Under the pieces are notes generated by a model. That model was not told the origin of the DNA and did not search any database. It saw nothing but the letters and a program-made list of their open reading frames with translations. From Peribacillus simplex (GTDB lineage Bacteria > Bacillota > Bacilli > Bacillales > DSM-1321), in NCBI RefSeq assembly GCF_030123325.1, contig NZ_CP126106.1:1206001-1270000 (forward strand): a stretch of 64,000 nucleotides of DNA, in the 5' to 3' direction. Both the position numbers and the translations under genes were made by a program. How positions within the stretch are numbered: the stretch's first letter is position 1; every line of letters starts with the position of its first letter. Shown here piece after piece: positions 24,479 through 33,577 of this stretch.

Positions 24479-27400
24479 AACGAAAATTCCTGCTCTGCCG
24501 GGAGATGTGACTTGGACGGAAGATCAATGGAAGGCGATATGGGCTAAAGATCAGGACATTCTGGTTGCGGCCGCCGCAGGTTCAGGGAAAACAGCGGTGC
24601 TGGTCAATCGGATCATTCAAAAAGTCATTTCCGAAGAAGATCCAATCGATGTTGATGAACTGCTTGTCGTTACATTCACGAATGCCTCGGCTGCCGAGAT
24701 GCGCCATCGGATAAGTGAGGCATTGGAAAAAGCGATCAATGATAATCCGCATTCACAGCATCTGCGTAAGCAGTTGAGCTTGATTAATCGTGCCTCGATT
24801 TCCACACTTCATTCCTTTTGTTTAGAGGTGATCAGGAAGTATTATTATCTGACGGATATCGACCCGGGCTTCCGGATTGCAGATTCAACGGAAATCCAGC
24901 TGCTCCGTGATGAAGTGATGGAAGAGCTTTTCGAGGAGCAGTATGGCCAAAGTGATAATGAAGAGTTCTTTAATTTGGTTGATGCTTTCACAAGCGATCG
25001 AAACGATGATGCGCTTCAGAATATCGTTCGATCGCTGCATGATTTTTCGCAATCGAATCCAGAGCCGGCCCGATGGCTCGATGGTGCAGCTAGCATGTAT
25101 GAGTTGGCAGATGATGAAGGGATTGATGATCTTTCGTTTATCGATTCATTGAAGTTCGATGTTGGCTTGCAATTGGACACTGCCAGGGACTTATTGGAAC
25201 GCTCGCTTGCATTGACAAAAATCCCTGGAGGCCCGGCACCAAGGGCTGAAAACTATATAGCTGATCTTGCCCTGGTTGCTAAACTTTCGGAAGTGAAGGA
25301 TCAATCCTGGAATGCTCTTTATGAAGAAATCCAAAATGTGAAATTTGGTACGGCAAAACGCCTTACTGGCGGAGATTTCATCAAAGAAGTTTCGGATGAG
25401 GCTACCAAGTGTCGTGATAAGGCGAAGAAAATCATCAAATCGTTACAGGAAGAGTTATTTTCCCGCAAACCGGAAAGTTATCTGCGGGATATAAGGGAGC
25501 TCAAGGGCTTTGTCGATACACTTGTAATGCTTGTTAAGCAGTTTGACGATCGATTTTTTGCTGCAAAAGCAGAAAAGAACTTGGTGGATTTCGCCGATTT
25601 GGAACATTATTGTCTTCAAATTTTGACGGGGGAAACTGTGGACGGTGAACGAAAACCTTCAGCCGCGGCCATAGAATACAGGAACCAGTTCAAAGAGGTA
25701 CTCGTAGATGAGTATCAGGATACGAACCTGGTTCAGGAATCCATCTTAAAACTTGTGACGGCTGACGGCGAATATAATGGGAATCTTTTCATGGTTGGCG
25801 ATGTCAAGCAGTCCATTTACCGGTTCAGGCTTGCGGAACCGAATCTCTTCCTTGGGAAATACACACGTTTTACTCATGATGGTGTCGATTCCGGACTGAA
25901 AATAGATTTAAACCGCAATTTCCGGAGCCGTAAGGAAGTTCTCGATGGGACCAATTTCTTGTTTCAACAGTTGATGGGCGTTACAGTCGGTGAGATTGTA
26001 TATGATGAAGATGCCCAATTGAAAAAAGGTGCCCCATATCCCGAAGAAGATCCAAATCCGATCGAACTCCATTTAATCGATGGAACAGCCGATCCGGAAG
26101 CACATTCGGAAACGGAAGGATCGGATGGCGGGTTTGAAGCCGAGGAGCTTGAAAAAGCACAGCTCGAAGCAAGGCAGATGGCCAAGCTCATTAAAAAGGC
26201 TATAAGCGAAAAGCATCGGATATATGATACGAAAACCCAAAAGTACCGATCTGCGACTTATCGGGACATGGTCATTCTTCTTCGTTCGATGCCATGGGCA
26301 CCGCAAATCATGGAGGAATTTAAAAAGCAGGGCATTCCAGTATATGCTAATTTATCGACTGGTTATTTTGAAGCGACCGAAGTGGCCATCATGATTTCCT
26401 TATTGAAGGTGATAGATAACCCGCAACAGGATATCCCATTGGCATCCGTTCTCCGTTCACCTATCGTCGGTCTGGATGAAGAAGAGATGTCACAGGTGCG
26501 TTTGTTCCATAAAGGAAGCTATTACGAAGCGCTAGCTGATTTTTACAGAAGGAGTGACCCGGAAGAACACCCGGGGCTTTATGAAAAAGCCTCTGCTTTT
26601 TATAAAAAACTCGTGAAGTGGAGGAAGCTTGCCAGGCAGGAGGCATTATCAGATTTGATTTGGCTCCTATACCGAGAAACGCAGTTTTATGATTTTGCAG
26701 GTGGGATGCCTGGTGGCAAACAGCGTCAGGCCAATTTAAGAGCGCTGTATGACAGGGCAAGGCAATATGAAGCAAGTTCTTTCCGCGGACTGTTCCGTTT
26801 CTTGCGTTTTATAGAAAGAATGCAAGAACGTGGGGATGATTTAGGGGCAGCCCGGGCTTTAGGAGAGCAGGAAGATGTAGTCCGGCTGATGACAATTCAC
26901 TCCTCAAAGGGGCTTGAGTTCCCGATCGTGTTCATTGCCGGCCTTTCCAAGCAATTCAATATGATGGATTTACGCAAGTCCTATTTATTGGATAAGGATT
27001 ATGGCTTTGCGGCAAAGTATGTGAATTCCGAATTACGGATAACTTATCCATCCCTCCCTCAAATGGCTTTCAAGAAAAAAAAGCAGCTTGAATTAATTGC
27101 CGAGGAAATGCGTGTCCTCTACGTGGCGCTTACAAGGGCTAAGGAGAAGCTTTATTTGATTGCCAGTATCAATGATGCTGAAAAAACGCAGCAGAACTGG
27201 GAAAGTAATGCTGCACATGGGGAGTGGCTATTGAAGGACTATGTACGGGCAGGTGCAAAAAGTTATCTTGATTGGATTGGACCATCCCTTGTCCGACATC
27301 GGGATTCTCTTGGTGCTGCAGGTCAAGGATTGGAAATGGAGTCGCATCCATCGAATTGGTCCATTTCCGTCATTCCAAGTGAAGAGCTTGCTGTTCTGGA

Positions 27401-28205
27401 CGAGGAAGAGGCACTGGTTCAAGAGCAAATGCTTGACCATGTCCAGAAATCGGAGAAGGTCGGTATCGTTTCCGAGTTTTATGAAGATATCAAGGAACAG
27501 CTGGAATGGAAGTACCCCGGACATGATGCGACGGTGTATCGTTCCAAGCAATCCGTTTCTGAATTAAAACGTCAATATGAACTCAAGGACGAGCAAAGCT
27601 CCACAGAGTTGTTGCGTAAATTTAAGCGACCTATCACGAAGCGGCCGACTTTCATGCAAGAAAAGTCACTGACTCCTGCTGAAAGGGGTACGATTACACA
27701 TTTAGTCATGCAGCATATCGATCTAACTAAAGAGATTACCATTCAATCGATTCAGGAACTGATCGTTGACTTGATTCAACGTGAGTTGTTGACGGAGGAA
27801 CAGAAAGAAGCTGTGGACCCTGAGACGATCGTCGATTTCTTTGACACTGAAATCGGGCAAAGAATGCAGGGGGCCGGGAGCATTCGCCGTGAAGTGCCAT
27901 TTACGATGTCGTTGCCTGCAAAGGAAGCTTACAGCGATTGGGCAGCTGGAGATGAAGAGATCCTTATTCAAGGTGTGATTGATTGTATCTTTGAGGATGA
28001 ACAAGGTCTTGTGCTCCTCGATTATAAAACGGATACCATCACCGGCCGTTTTGCTAGCGGGTATGAAGGTGCCAAAGAGATTCTTGCCGATAGATACCGG
28101 ATGCAGCTCCAGCTTTATACGAGGGCTGTTGAAGGGATAATGAATAAGAAGGTAACCGGCCGTTACTTGTTTTTCTTTGATGGCTCGCATTTATTGGAAG
28201 TATAA
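24471..28205 (+). CDS. addA: AddA helicase-nuclease subunit
   Basis: A 1244-residue UvrD/Rep-type helicase with a C-terminal RecB-like nuclease domain. Walker A is AAAGSGKT at about residues 34-41; TFTNASAAEM (motif Ia), DEYQDTN (motif II), VGDVKQSIYRFR (motif III), a QEDVVRLMTIHSSKGLEF block and VALTRAKEKL (motif VI) are all intact. The nuclease motif near the C-terminus is LLDYKTD. It partners AddB, whose gene it overlaps. In B. subtilis sbcD and sbcC come next; here a terminator and a lone trpB follow. Confidence 0.97.
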   Translation: MSKTKIPALPGDVTWTEDQWKAIWAKDQDILVAAAAGSGKTAVLVNRIIQKVISEEDPIDVDELLVVTFTNASAAEMRHRISEALEKAINDNPHSQHLRKQLSLINRASISTLHSFCLEVIRKYYYLTDIDPGFRIADSTEIQLLRDEVMEELFEEQYGQSDNEEFFNLVDAFTSDRNDDALQNIVRSLHDFSQSNPEPARWLDGAASMYELADDEGIDDLSFIDSLKFDVGLQLDTARDLLERSLALTKIPGGPAPRAENYIADLALVAKLSEVKDQSWNALYEEIQNVKFGTAKRLTGGDFIKEVSDEATKCRDKAKKIIKSLQEELFSRKPESYLRDIRELKGFVDTLVMLVKQFDDRFFAAKAEKNLVDFADLEHYCLQILTGETVDGERKPSAAAIEYRNQFKEVLVDEYQDTNLVQESILKLVTADGEYNGNLFMVGDVKQSIYRFRLAEPNLFLGKYTRFTHDGVDSGLKIDLNRNFRSRKEVLDGTNFLFQQLMGVTVGEIVYDEDAQLKKGAPYPEEDPNPIELHLIDGTADPEAHSETEGSDGGFEAEELEKAQLEARQMAKLIKKAISEKHRIYDTKTQKYRSATYRDMVILLRSMPWAPQIMEEFKKQGIPVYANLSTGYFEATEVAIMISLLKVIDNPQQDIPLASVLRSPIVGLDEEEMSQVRLFHKGSYYEALADFYRRSDPEEHPGLYEKASAFYKKLVKWRKLARQEALSDLIWLLYRETQFYDFAGGMPGGKQRQANLRALYDRARQYEASSFRGLFRFLRFIERMQERGDDLGAARALGEQEDVVRLMTIHSSKGLEFPIVFIAGLSKQFNMMDLRKSYLLDKDYGFAAKYVNSELRITYPSLPQMAFKKKKQLELIAEEMRVLYVALTRAKEKLYLIASINDAEKTQQNWESNAAHGEWLLKDYVRAGAKSYLDWIGPSLVRHRDSLGAAGQGLEMESHPSNWSISVIPSEELAVLDEEEALVQEQMLDHVQKSEKVGIVSEFYEDIKEQLEWKYPGHDATVYRSKQSVSELKRQYELKDEQSSTELLRKFKRPITKRPTFMQEKSLTPAERGTITHLVMQHIDLTKEITIQSIQELIVDLIQRELLTEEQKEAVDPETIVDFFDTEIGQRMQGAGSIRREVPFTMSLPAKEAYSDWAAGDEEILIQGVIDCIFEDEQGLVLLDYKTDTITGRFASGYEGAKEILADRYRMQLQLYTRAVEGIMNKKVTGRYLFFFDGSHLLEV

Positions 28206-28208
28206 GAG

Positions 28209-28246
28209 AGAAGGAGTGTCCCATTTATATGGGACGCTTCTTTTTG
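28209..28246 (+). terminator. Terminator after addA
   Basis: GTCCCAT / ATGGGAC inner stem, extended by flanking AAG/CTT pairs, then T5. Confidence 0.82.
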
Positions 28247-28334
28247 GTTAAATAAACAGAATAGTTTGAAAAGGTATAAATGCTTACTATATACTAGTGG
28301 AGAAAAATACCTTTTTAAAGGAGTAGAGACGAGT

Positions 28335-29498
28335 ATGACGAGTGAGATCAAGAGCAAGGGATACTTTGGTGAGTTCGGTGGAAGCTTCGTACCTGGTGAA
28401 CTTCAGGAAGTTATGGATATTTTGGAAACGGAATTCCTGAAATATAAGGATGACCCGGAATTCATTGAGGAGTTTCAATATTATCTGAGAGAATATGTCG
28501 GACGCGAAAATCCGTTAACACATGCGAAGAATTTAACGAAAAAGGTTGGCGGGGCAAAAATATACTTGAAGCGTGAGGATCTGAATCATACAGGTGCTCA
28601 CAAAATTAATAATGCGATCGGACAAATCCTGCTCGCTAAACGGATGGGTGCTAAACGCATCATCGCAGAAACGGGCGCTGGGCAGCATGGTGTGGCGACT
28701 GCCACTGCATGTGCGTTGTTTGGCATGGAGTGTGTGATCTATATGGGTAAGCTGGATACGGAGAGGCAGGCCTTGAATGTCTTTCGGATGGAATTGCTGG
28801 GGGCAAAGGTCGTAGCGGTCGAAAAGGGACAGGGTCGATTGAAGGATGCCGTTGATGAGGCATTGAATGATTTGGTGCAAAACTATGAAAATACTTTTTA
28901 CTTGCTTGGTTCAGCAGTGGGACCACACCCATATCCAACGATCGTTAAGCATTTTCAATCAATCATTAGTGAAGAATCAAAGCGCCAGATCCTTGAAAAG
29001 GAAGGAAAACTGCCAACTGCCATCATTGCTTGTGCAGGAGGGGGAAGTAATGCGATCGGTGCTTTTGCTCATTATATAGATGAAGGCAATGTCCGTTTAA
29101 TTGGTGTAGAGCCAAGTGAGGCACCAAGTATTTCCCAAGGTGTCCCGGCAGTATTACACGGATTCAAAAGTTTGACGTTAGTGGACGAACAAGGAGAACC
29201 AAAACCGACATTCTCCATAGCCGCCGGTTTGGATTACCCGAGCGTGGGACCCGAGCATAGTTTTTTGAAAGAAAGCGGACGAGCGGAGTATGTGACGGTA
29301 AAAGGGGAAGAAGCACTTGAGGCTTTTCAGGTATTATCCAAAACAGAGGGGATCATTCCAGCTCTCGAAAGCTCGCATGCTCTGGCTCACGCCATGAAGC
29401 TAGCAAAAGAGTTGACAAGAGATGATATACTGATCGTTAATTTATCAGGCAGGGGAGACAAAGATGTCGAGCAAGTATTTAACATGTTAGAAAAATAG
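28335..29498 (+). CDS. trpB: Tryptophan synthase beta chain, stand-alone
   Basis: A 387-residue fold-type II PLP enzyme that condenses indole with serine to make tryptophan. The PLP lysine is K90 in HTGAHKINNA, the catalytic glutamate is E112 in AETGAGQHG, and the phosphate-binding GGGSNAIG loop is intact. The N-terminal segment (FGEFGGSFVPGELQEVM) and the EKGQGRLKDA loop differ from the commonest TrpB sequences, so it may be a divergent paralogue. The ATG at 28335 follows AAGGAG. No other trp gene is near, and no T-box or TRAP-like leader fits in the 130 bases upstream. It stands where B. subtilis has sbcDC. Confidence 0.88.
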   Translation: MTSEIKSKGYFGEFGGSFVPGELQEVMDILETEFLKYKDDPEFIEEFQYYLREYVGRENPLTHAKNLTKKVGGAKIYLKREDLNHTGAHKINNAIGQILLAKRMGAKRIIAETGAGQHGVATATACALFGMECVIYMGKLDTERQALNVFRMELLGAKVVAVEKGQGRLKDAVDEALNDLVQNYENTFYLLGSAVGPHPYPTIVKHFQSIISEESKRQILEKEGKLPTAIIACAGGGSNAIGAFAHYIDEGNVRLIGVEPSEAPSISQGVPAVLHGFKSLTLVDEQGEPKPTFSIAAGLDYPSVGPEHSFLKESGRAEYVTVKGEEALEAFQVLSKTEGIIPALESSHALAHAMKLAKELTRDDILIVNLSGRGDKDVEQVFNMLEK

Positions 29499-29506
29499 GC
29501 CGAATT

Positions 29507-29538
29507 TAAAAGCCTCCCTGGAAATGGGAGGCTTTTTC
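29507..29538. terminator. Convergent terminator between trpB and gerPF
   Basis: AAAAGCCTCCC / GGGAGGCTTTT with A and T flanks, usable from both sides. Confidence 0.9.
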
Positions 29539-29543
29539 TTTGA

Positions 29544-29762
29544 CTAATTATTCCCCGTAATGGGCTGGTCGACCCCATTGACATCAAGGACATTGCTACC
29601 GTTCAGGCCATTAGCCGTGAAGGTGATTGCAGCTGTGTTCCCTGATCCGGATCCGTAAACGGATTTGGAGGAAGACTTAGGGGAAATGACGGCGCAATCA
29701 CCGAATAACAGGTTTCCTTGCTCGACATTAAATACTTGAACTGGGCCGATAATGGCGGGCAT
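29544..29762 (-). CDS. gerPF: Spore germination protein GerPF
   Basis: A 72-residue protein, last gene of the gerP operon. The GerP proteins are made late in sporulation and let germinants pass the spore coat. It starts MPAIIGPVQVFNV and ends with a VNGVDQPI block, sharing both ends with GerPA, as the two are paralogous. The middle is rich in serine and glycine. The ATG follows AAAGGAGGGG. It is preceded by gerPE with 21 bases between and ends at the convergent terminator. Confidence 0.92.
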   Translation of the reverse strand: MPAIIGPVQVFNVEQGNLLFGDCAVISPKSSSKSVYGSGSGNTAAITFTANGLNGSNVLDVNGVDQPITGNN

Positions 29763-29783
29763 ATGAACCCCTCCTTTAAAAGT

Positions 29784-30191
29784 TTAAGTGTTGTTGGTTG
29801 AATCCTCGATTGGCGTTTCTTCGTTTTTTTTAGGAACCTCCCGAATATGTTTCACTCTTGATTCCATACGCGCATGGCCTACGTTCCCCACACCCACCAC
29901 AGATGAGGATGATATCCCGATTATATTGATATTGCCGACCCGTATGAAGGGATTCGGATTTGAAAAACTTGATATGACTGGTTCATTCAATCTTGGAATA
30001 TAAAATGGTCTCTTGAAAATTTCATAATCTTCGAAATGAATATCGACTGACTGGAAAGTTTCACTTCTCTTTTGGACCGCTAAAGCCAGGGCATTTCCAT
30101 CTATATATGAAGTATCCCCGATTTGCAGGGCGGAGCTGAATGATACGGTGTCGGATAATAAAGATTTTACTTTTGATATTCTAGAAAACAT
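29784..30191 (-). CDS. gerPE: Spore germination protein GerPE
   Basis: A 135-residue protein, fifth gene of the gerP operon. It opens MFSRISKVKSLLSDTV and contains SAALQIGDT-like (here FSSALQIGDTSYID) and INIIGISSSSVVGVGN blocks typical of GerPE. A short hydrophilic C-terminal tail rich in glutamate and threonine follows. No catalytic motif is seen; these are structural coat-permeability proteins. The ATG follows AAGGAT and lies five bases after the gerPD stop, so the two are coupled. Confidence 0.9.
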   Translation of the reverse strand: MFSRISKVKSLLSDTVSFSSALQIGDTSYIDGNALALAVQKRSETFQSVDIHFEDYEIFKRPFYIPRLNEPVISSFSNPNPFIRVGNINIIGISSSSVVGVGNVGHARMESRVKHIREVPKKNEETPIEDSTNNT

Positions 30192-30196
30192 GTTAT

Positions 30197-30376
30197 TTAT
30201 CCTTCTGGAGTAAGCGGCACGAGTGGCCCGATAATAAGGGATTCCGGCGGGGTATCGAATGCTGAGGATAGCTGGACCGTTTGTACATCCCCTATGAGAA
30301 ATAAAGCAGAGCTTGCTACACCGGTAATTTTAATATCACCTACACAAAGCTGGTGATTGATTACATTAAACTCCAT
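30197..30376 (-). CDS. gerPD: Spore germination protein GerPD
   Basis: A 59-residue protein that is easily missed because of its size. It starts MEFNVINHQLCVGDIKITG and continues through SSALFLIGDVQTVQL to a proline-rich end (PLVPLTPEG). The length and VGDI/IGD repeats agree with GerPD. The ATG at 30376 follows AGGAGGA and lies inside the last codons of gerPC, so the two genes overlap by eleven bases. It completes the six-gene gerP set in this window. Confidence 0.9.
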   Translation of the reverse strand: MEFNVINHQLCVGDIKITGVASSALFLIGDVQTVQLSSAFDTPPESLIIGPLVPLTPEG

Positions 30377-30980
30377 TTGGATTTCCTCCTCCTGTCTCGG
30401 TTTGTGAATGGGTAATGAATTGGAATAATGCAGTTTGAATATCGGATTTTACCTTCTCCCTGATCTTCTCCTTGACATTATCCCGTTGCTGCGGAGCACG
30501 TTCCGCGTATGAAAGATTATCGAAATACATATTGATACGTTGATGCAGCTGGCGTTCGACGTCCTGTTTAATGAAGTCATGATAAGAGGGTTCCAATGAT
30601 ATTTTCAGCTGGTTTTCCGCATCGTGAATCATATTTTCCAAGTCTGAAAGTATCTCGTTGTGAATTTCCTGGACGACGATCTCCCTGCCCGGAAATAGGT
30701 TAGGTGCAGGTTGAACGGGTTGGTTGTTGACGGCAAATTCATCAATGTTGTTAAGGTCATTGGGATTTAAACCGATATTCAATGTTCCATCTAAAGATTC
30801 GACCTTTAACTGATCGAATTTATATTCAATTTTATCTACATGGATTGGCGGTTTATTTTTCAGCTCGGCAAGTTCATCTGTCAGGCGTTTGAGTTCGTGT
30901 TCAAGTTTCATGATCCGCTTATCCTGGGCTTCAAGGAAACGCTGCATTTGTATGGAATACGAATAAAGATCCTGATTCAC
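30366..30980 (-). CDS. gerPC: Spore germination protein GerPC
   Basis: A 204-residue hydrophilic protein with an N-terminal coiled-coil (about residues 8-42, ending KPPIHVDKIEYKFD) and a helical C-terminal half. This is the largest GerP protein and the usual one with a coiled coil. Translation begins at a GTG at 30980 after GAGGTG. It overlaps gerPD at its 3' end. The role is coat permeability for germinants, inferred from the operon and family. Confidence 0.92.
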   Translation of the reverse strand: MNQDLYSYSIQMQRFLEAQDKRIMKLEHELKRLTDELAELKNKPPIHVDKIEYKFDQLKVESLDGTLNIGLNPNDLNNIDEFAVNNQPVQPAPNLFPGREIVVQEIHNEILSDLENMIHDAENQLKISLEPSYHDFIKQDVERQLHQRINMYFDNLSYAERAPQQRDNVKEKIREKVKSDIQTALFQFITHSQTETGGGNPNGV

Positions 30981-31056
30981 GATTCAACACCTCACCTTCA
31001 TAAAAAGTTAAATTCATATATGACAGTATATGAAAAAGTTGGATATAGGTGAATGC

Positions 31057-31263
31057 CTAAGAAGGTGTAAATGGGACGAAACTGGTTAATGGGACTACAT
31101 CAGCTTCGATTTCAGGAGCAGGCTCAGTGAATCCACCGGTATTGGCTAATGTGGAATATGATTTAATCACCCCGGCACTTCCTATTTGAAAAACGGATGA
31201 ATTGGAGATGCTTTCAATTTTTATCATATTGATTTGTATGGTCTGGTGAATATTGAAGATCAT
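31057..31263 (-). CDS. gerPB: Spore germination protein GerPB
   Basis: A 68-residue protein, second gene of the operon. It starts MIFNIHQTIQINMIKIESIS and contains SSVFQIGSAGVIKS, the usual GerPB centre. The C-terminus is proline-rich (PEIEADVVPLTSF). The ATG follows AGGAGTC and is about 20 bases after gerPA. Confidence 0.92.
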   Translation of the reverse strand: MIFNIHQTIQINMIKIESISNSSVFQIGSAGVIKSYSTLANTGGFTEPAPEIEADVVPLTSFVPFTPS

Positions 31264-31285
31264 GCTGACTCCTTTCTTAAAAACA

Positions 31286-31507
31286 TTAGAGATTTAAGAC
31301 CAGTGGCTGATCGACACCATCTGTATCATTTGTATTTGTGGTGCTGTAGGCATTATAGAGGGATATGGATTCACCTGTATTAAAAGAGCCAGCACCTGCA
31401 AACGTTTTTGAGGTGGAAAATGGACTTATTTTAAAGACGTCACCAATATGGACAATTCCACTGCTACCGACGTTGATGACTTGAACGACTCCTACGATGG
31501 CCGGCAA
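31286..31507 (-). CDS. gerPA: Spore germination protein GerPA
   Basis: A 73-residue protein, first gene of the gerP operon. The family start PAIVGVVQVINVGSSG is preceded in frame by TTG at 31505-31507 with AAGGGTGA five bases upstream, so TTG is taken as the start; an ATG 37 codons upstream would add a tail foreign to the family. The C-terminus DTDGVDQPLVLNL mirrors GerPF. The leader carries an eight-base inverted repeat. Expression in B. subtilis depends on sigma K; I could not place that promoter here. Confidence 0.9.
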   Translation of the reverse strand: MPAIVGVVQVINVGSSGIVHIGDVFKISPFSTSKTFAGAGSFNTGESISLYNAYSTTNTNDTDGVDQPLVLNL

Positions 31508-31553
31508 GAAAATCACCCTTTTTTTATTCTGGTTTTTCCCTTGAATCTCAGGC

Positions 31554-31603
31554 CATGAGCCTATCACTGAAGGGAGTTTCAATGTATTGTATGTTGGCTC
31601 ATG
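31554..31603. repeat. Inverted repeat in the gerPA leader
   Basis: CATGAGCC at 31554-31561 and its complement GGCTCATG at 31596-31603 are separated by 34 bases, upstream of the gerPA start. It may be a leader hairpin or operator. Confidence 0.45.
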
Positions 31604-31731
31604 CTTGATGTGATTCATCTGCCTATTAATATATTGTTATATAACAATGGTGAATGTTATTGAAAGTTTGATAACAGATATGGTAATATAATACTAATTC
31701 AGAATCTTCAAATAAAATTAGAGGTGAGGAA

Positions 31732-33324
31732 ATGAATGTACCATTAGTATTATCGCATTTCTTGGATCGGGCAGCCTTACTATATGGCGATAAGAAAGCC
31801 ATCATTGGAGATGACAAGGTTTTAACATACTTAGAGCTGAACGGTCGTGTAAACCAGCTTTCGAATGGTTTAAGGGACCTTGGAGTCAAAAAGGGTGATA
31901 AGGTGGCATATTTGGCACCTAACTCAATTGAAATGCTTGAAGGCTTTTATGGGGTCTTTCAGCTTGGGGCAGTAATCGTTCCATTGAATATCCGTTTAAA
32001 GCCTGCCGATTATGTATTCATTTTGAACCATAGCGAGTCAAAGGTCCTTTTCGTAGATCAGGAATTGTATCATCTAATTTCCCCTGTCAAGGATGAACTT
32101 GAATCGGTGGAGCACATAATCGTTCATTATAAAAATGAAGAGATAAATGAAACCGATTACAACCATTGGCTGGAACGTTATGATAACAAGTGCTTCAACA
32201 GGGAGTCCGTGGATGAAAATGATGTTTCGAGCCTCCTTTATACTAGCGGGACCACAGGAAATCCCAAAGGGGTGATGCTGACCCATCGCAACAACTATTT
32301 ACATGCCCTGGGTGCGATGCATCATTTCAGGGTCAATGACCGCGATACATATTTGCATGTACTGCCGATGTTCCATGTGAATGGGTGGGGTGCCCCATTT
32401 TATTATACGGCAAATGGTGCCACTCAAGTTTGTTTGAGGAAAACCAGCCCCGAAATGATATTTGATGCACTCCAAAAACATAAGGTTTCCATAATGCATA
32501 TGGCACCAACGGTTCTGAATTCCCTGTTTCAATATTATGAACGGAATGTTCCGAATATCGAGCAGGATATCCGGATCGTCGTTGCGGGTTCCGCACCGCC
32601 TCCTGCATTCGTTACAAGGGTGGAAAAAGAGTTAGGGTGGGAATTCATTCAAATTTACGGAATGACTGAATCAACACCGGTTAGTCTGATATCGCTGATT
32701 CGTTCTGAATTCGATGATCTTTCGGAAAAAGAAAAATACAGAATGAAGGCGAAAGCCGGATATCCCATCATAGGCAGCGAGGTAAAGGTTATCCATGACA
32801 ATGGTGAGGAAGTGGCCCATGATGGCGTGGATATCGGGGAACTCATCGTCCGCAGTCATGGAGTGATGTTAGGTTATTGGAAAAATGAAGAAGCGACCAG
32901 CCAGGCTTTGAGAAATGGATGGCTGCATACAGGGGATATGGCCACAATCGATGAAAATGGCAATGTTGATATCGTTGACCGCAAAAAGGATATCATCATT
33001 AGTGGCGGAGAAAATATCTCTTCCATAGAAGTGGAAGGAGTACTCTACGAACATCCGGAAATTCTTGAAGCGGCAGTCATTGCCGTTCCGCATGAAAAGT
33101 GGGGAGAGACACCGCATGCCTTCATTGTGCCAAAAGGGGGCGTGGAATTAACGGAGGATGATATAAAGGCCTTCACACGGGAAAAACTAGCTCATTTCAA
33201 ATCAGTTACCAGTGTGTCGTTCGTCGATGAGCTTCCAAAAACGGCATCAGGGAAAATACAAAAAATCCATCTCCGTAATGATTACTGGGAATCTAAAGGG
33301 AAAACAGGCAGATTCGTTAATTGA
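31732..33324 (+). CDS. AMP-forming acyl-CoA synthetase
   Basis: A 530-residue acyl-CoA ligase of the ANL family. Motifs are complete: LYTSGTTGNPKGVMLTHRN, IYGMTESTP, HTGDMATIDENG, DRKKDIIISGGENISS and the catalytic lysine in PKTASGKIQK. The protein resembles medium- or long-chain fatty acid ligases, but the acyl substrate cannot be told from sequence. The ATG follows GAGGTGAGG. It is divergent from gerP and ends at its own terminator, so it is probably monocistronic. Unlike lcfB it has no FadR operator upstream. Confidence 0.9.
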   Translation: MNVPLVLSHFLDRAALLYGDKKAIIGDDKVLTYLELNGRVNQLSNGLRDLGVKKGDKVAYLAPNSIEMLEGFYGVFQLGAVIVPLNIRLKPADYVFILNHSESKVLFVDQELYHLISPVKDELESVEHIIVHYKNEEINETDYNHWLERYDNKCFNRESVDENDVSSLLYTSGTTGNPKGVMLTHRNNYLHALGAMHHFRVNDRDTYLHVLPMFHVNGWGAPFYYTANGATQVCLRKTSPEMIFDALQKHKVSIMHMAPTVLNSLFQYYERNVPNIEQDIRIVVAGSAPPPAFVTRVEKELGWEFIQIYGMTESTPVSLISLIRSEFDDLSEKEKYRMKAKAGYPIIGSEVKVIHDNGEEVAHDGVDIGELIVRSHGVMLGYWKNEEATSQALRNGWLHTGDMATIDENGNVDIVDRKKDIIISGGENISSIEVEGVLYEHPEILEAAVIAVPHEKWGETPHAFIVPKGGVELTEDDIKAFTREKLAHFKSVTSVSFVDELPKTASGKIQKIHLRNDYWESKGKTGRFVN

Positions 33325-33333
33325 TGCCTCGCT

Positions 33334-33366
33334 AACGCTGTTCAGAAATGATCAGCGTTTTTTCTG
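33334..33366 (+). terminator. Terminator after the acyl-CoA synthetase gene
   Basis: AACGCTG / CAGCGTT stem with a short inner pairing, then T6. Confidence 0.8.
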
Positions 33367-33577
33367 TTTCCCTTTAAATTCGGTTTCATATTAAGCTATG
33401 AATAGTAACTCATGCCATTGTTGGATAAGGATGGTCATTCAGGAGCGATGGAATTTGTTTCGATAAAAAGCTTCCTGTTTAAAGATAAAGTGTTACTATT
33501 ATAAAATATTTCGAATTATTATAAATTTTCTTATTCGTCATGTTGATTCTAGGAATTTTGGATTGTGGGGGAGAGCA

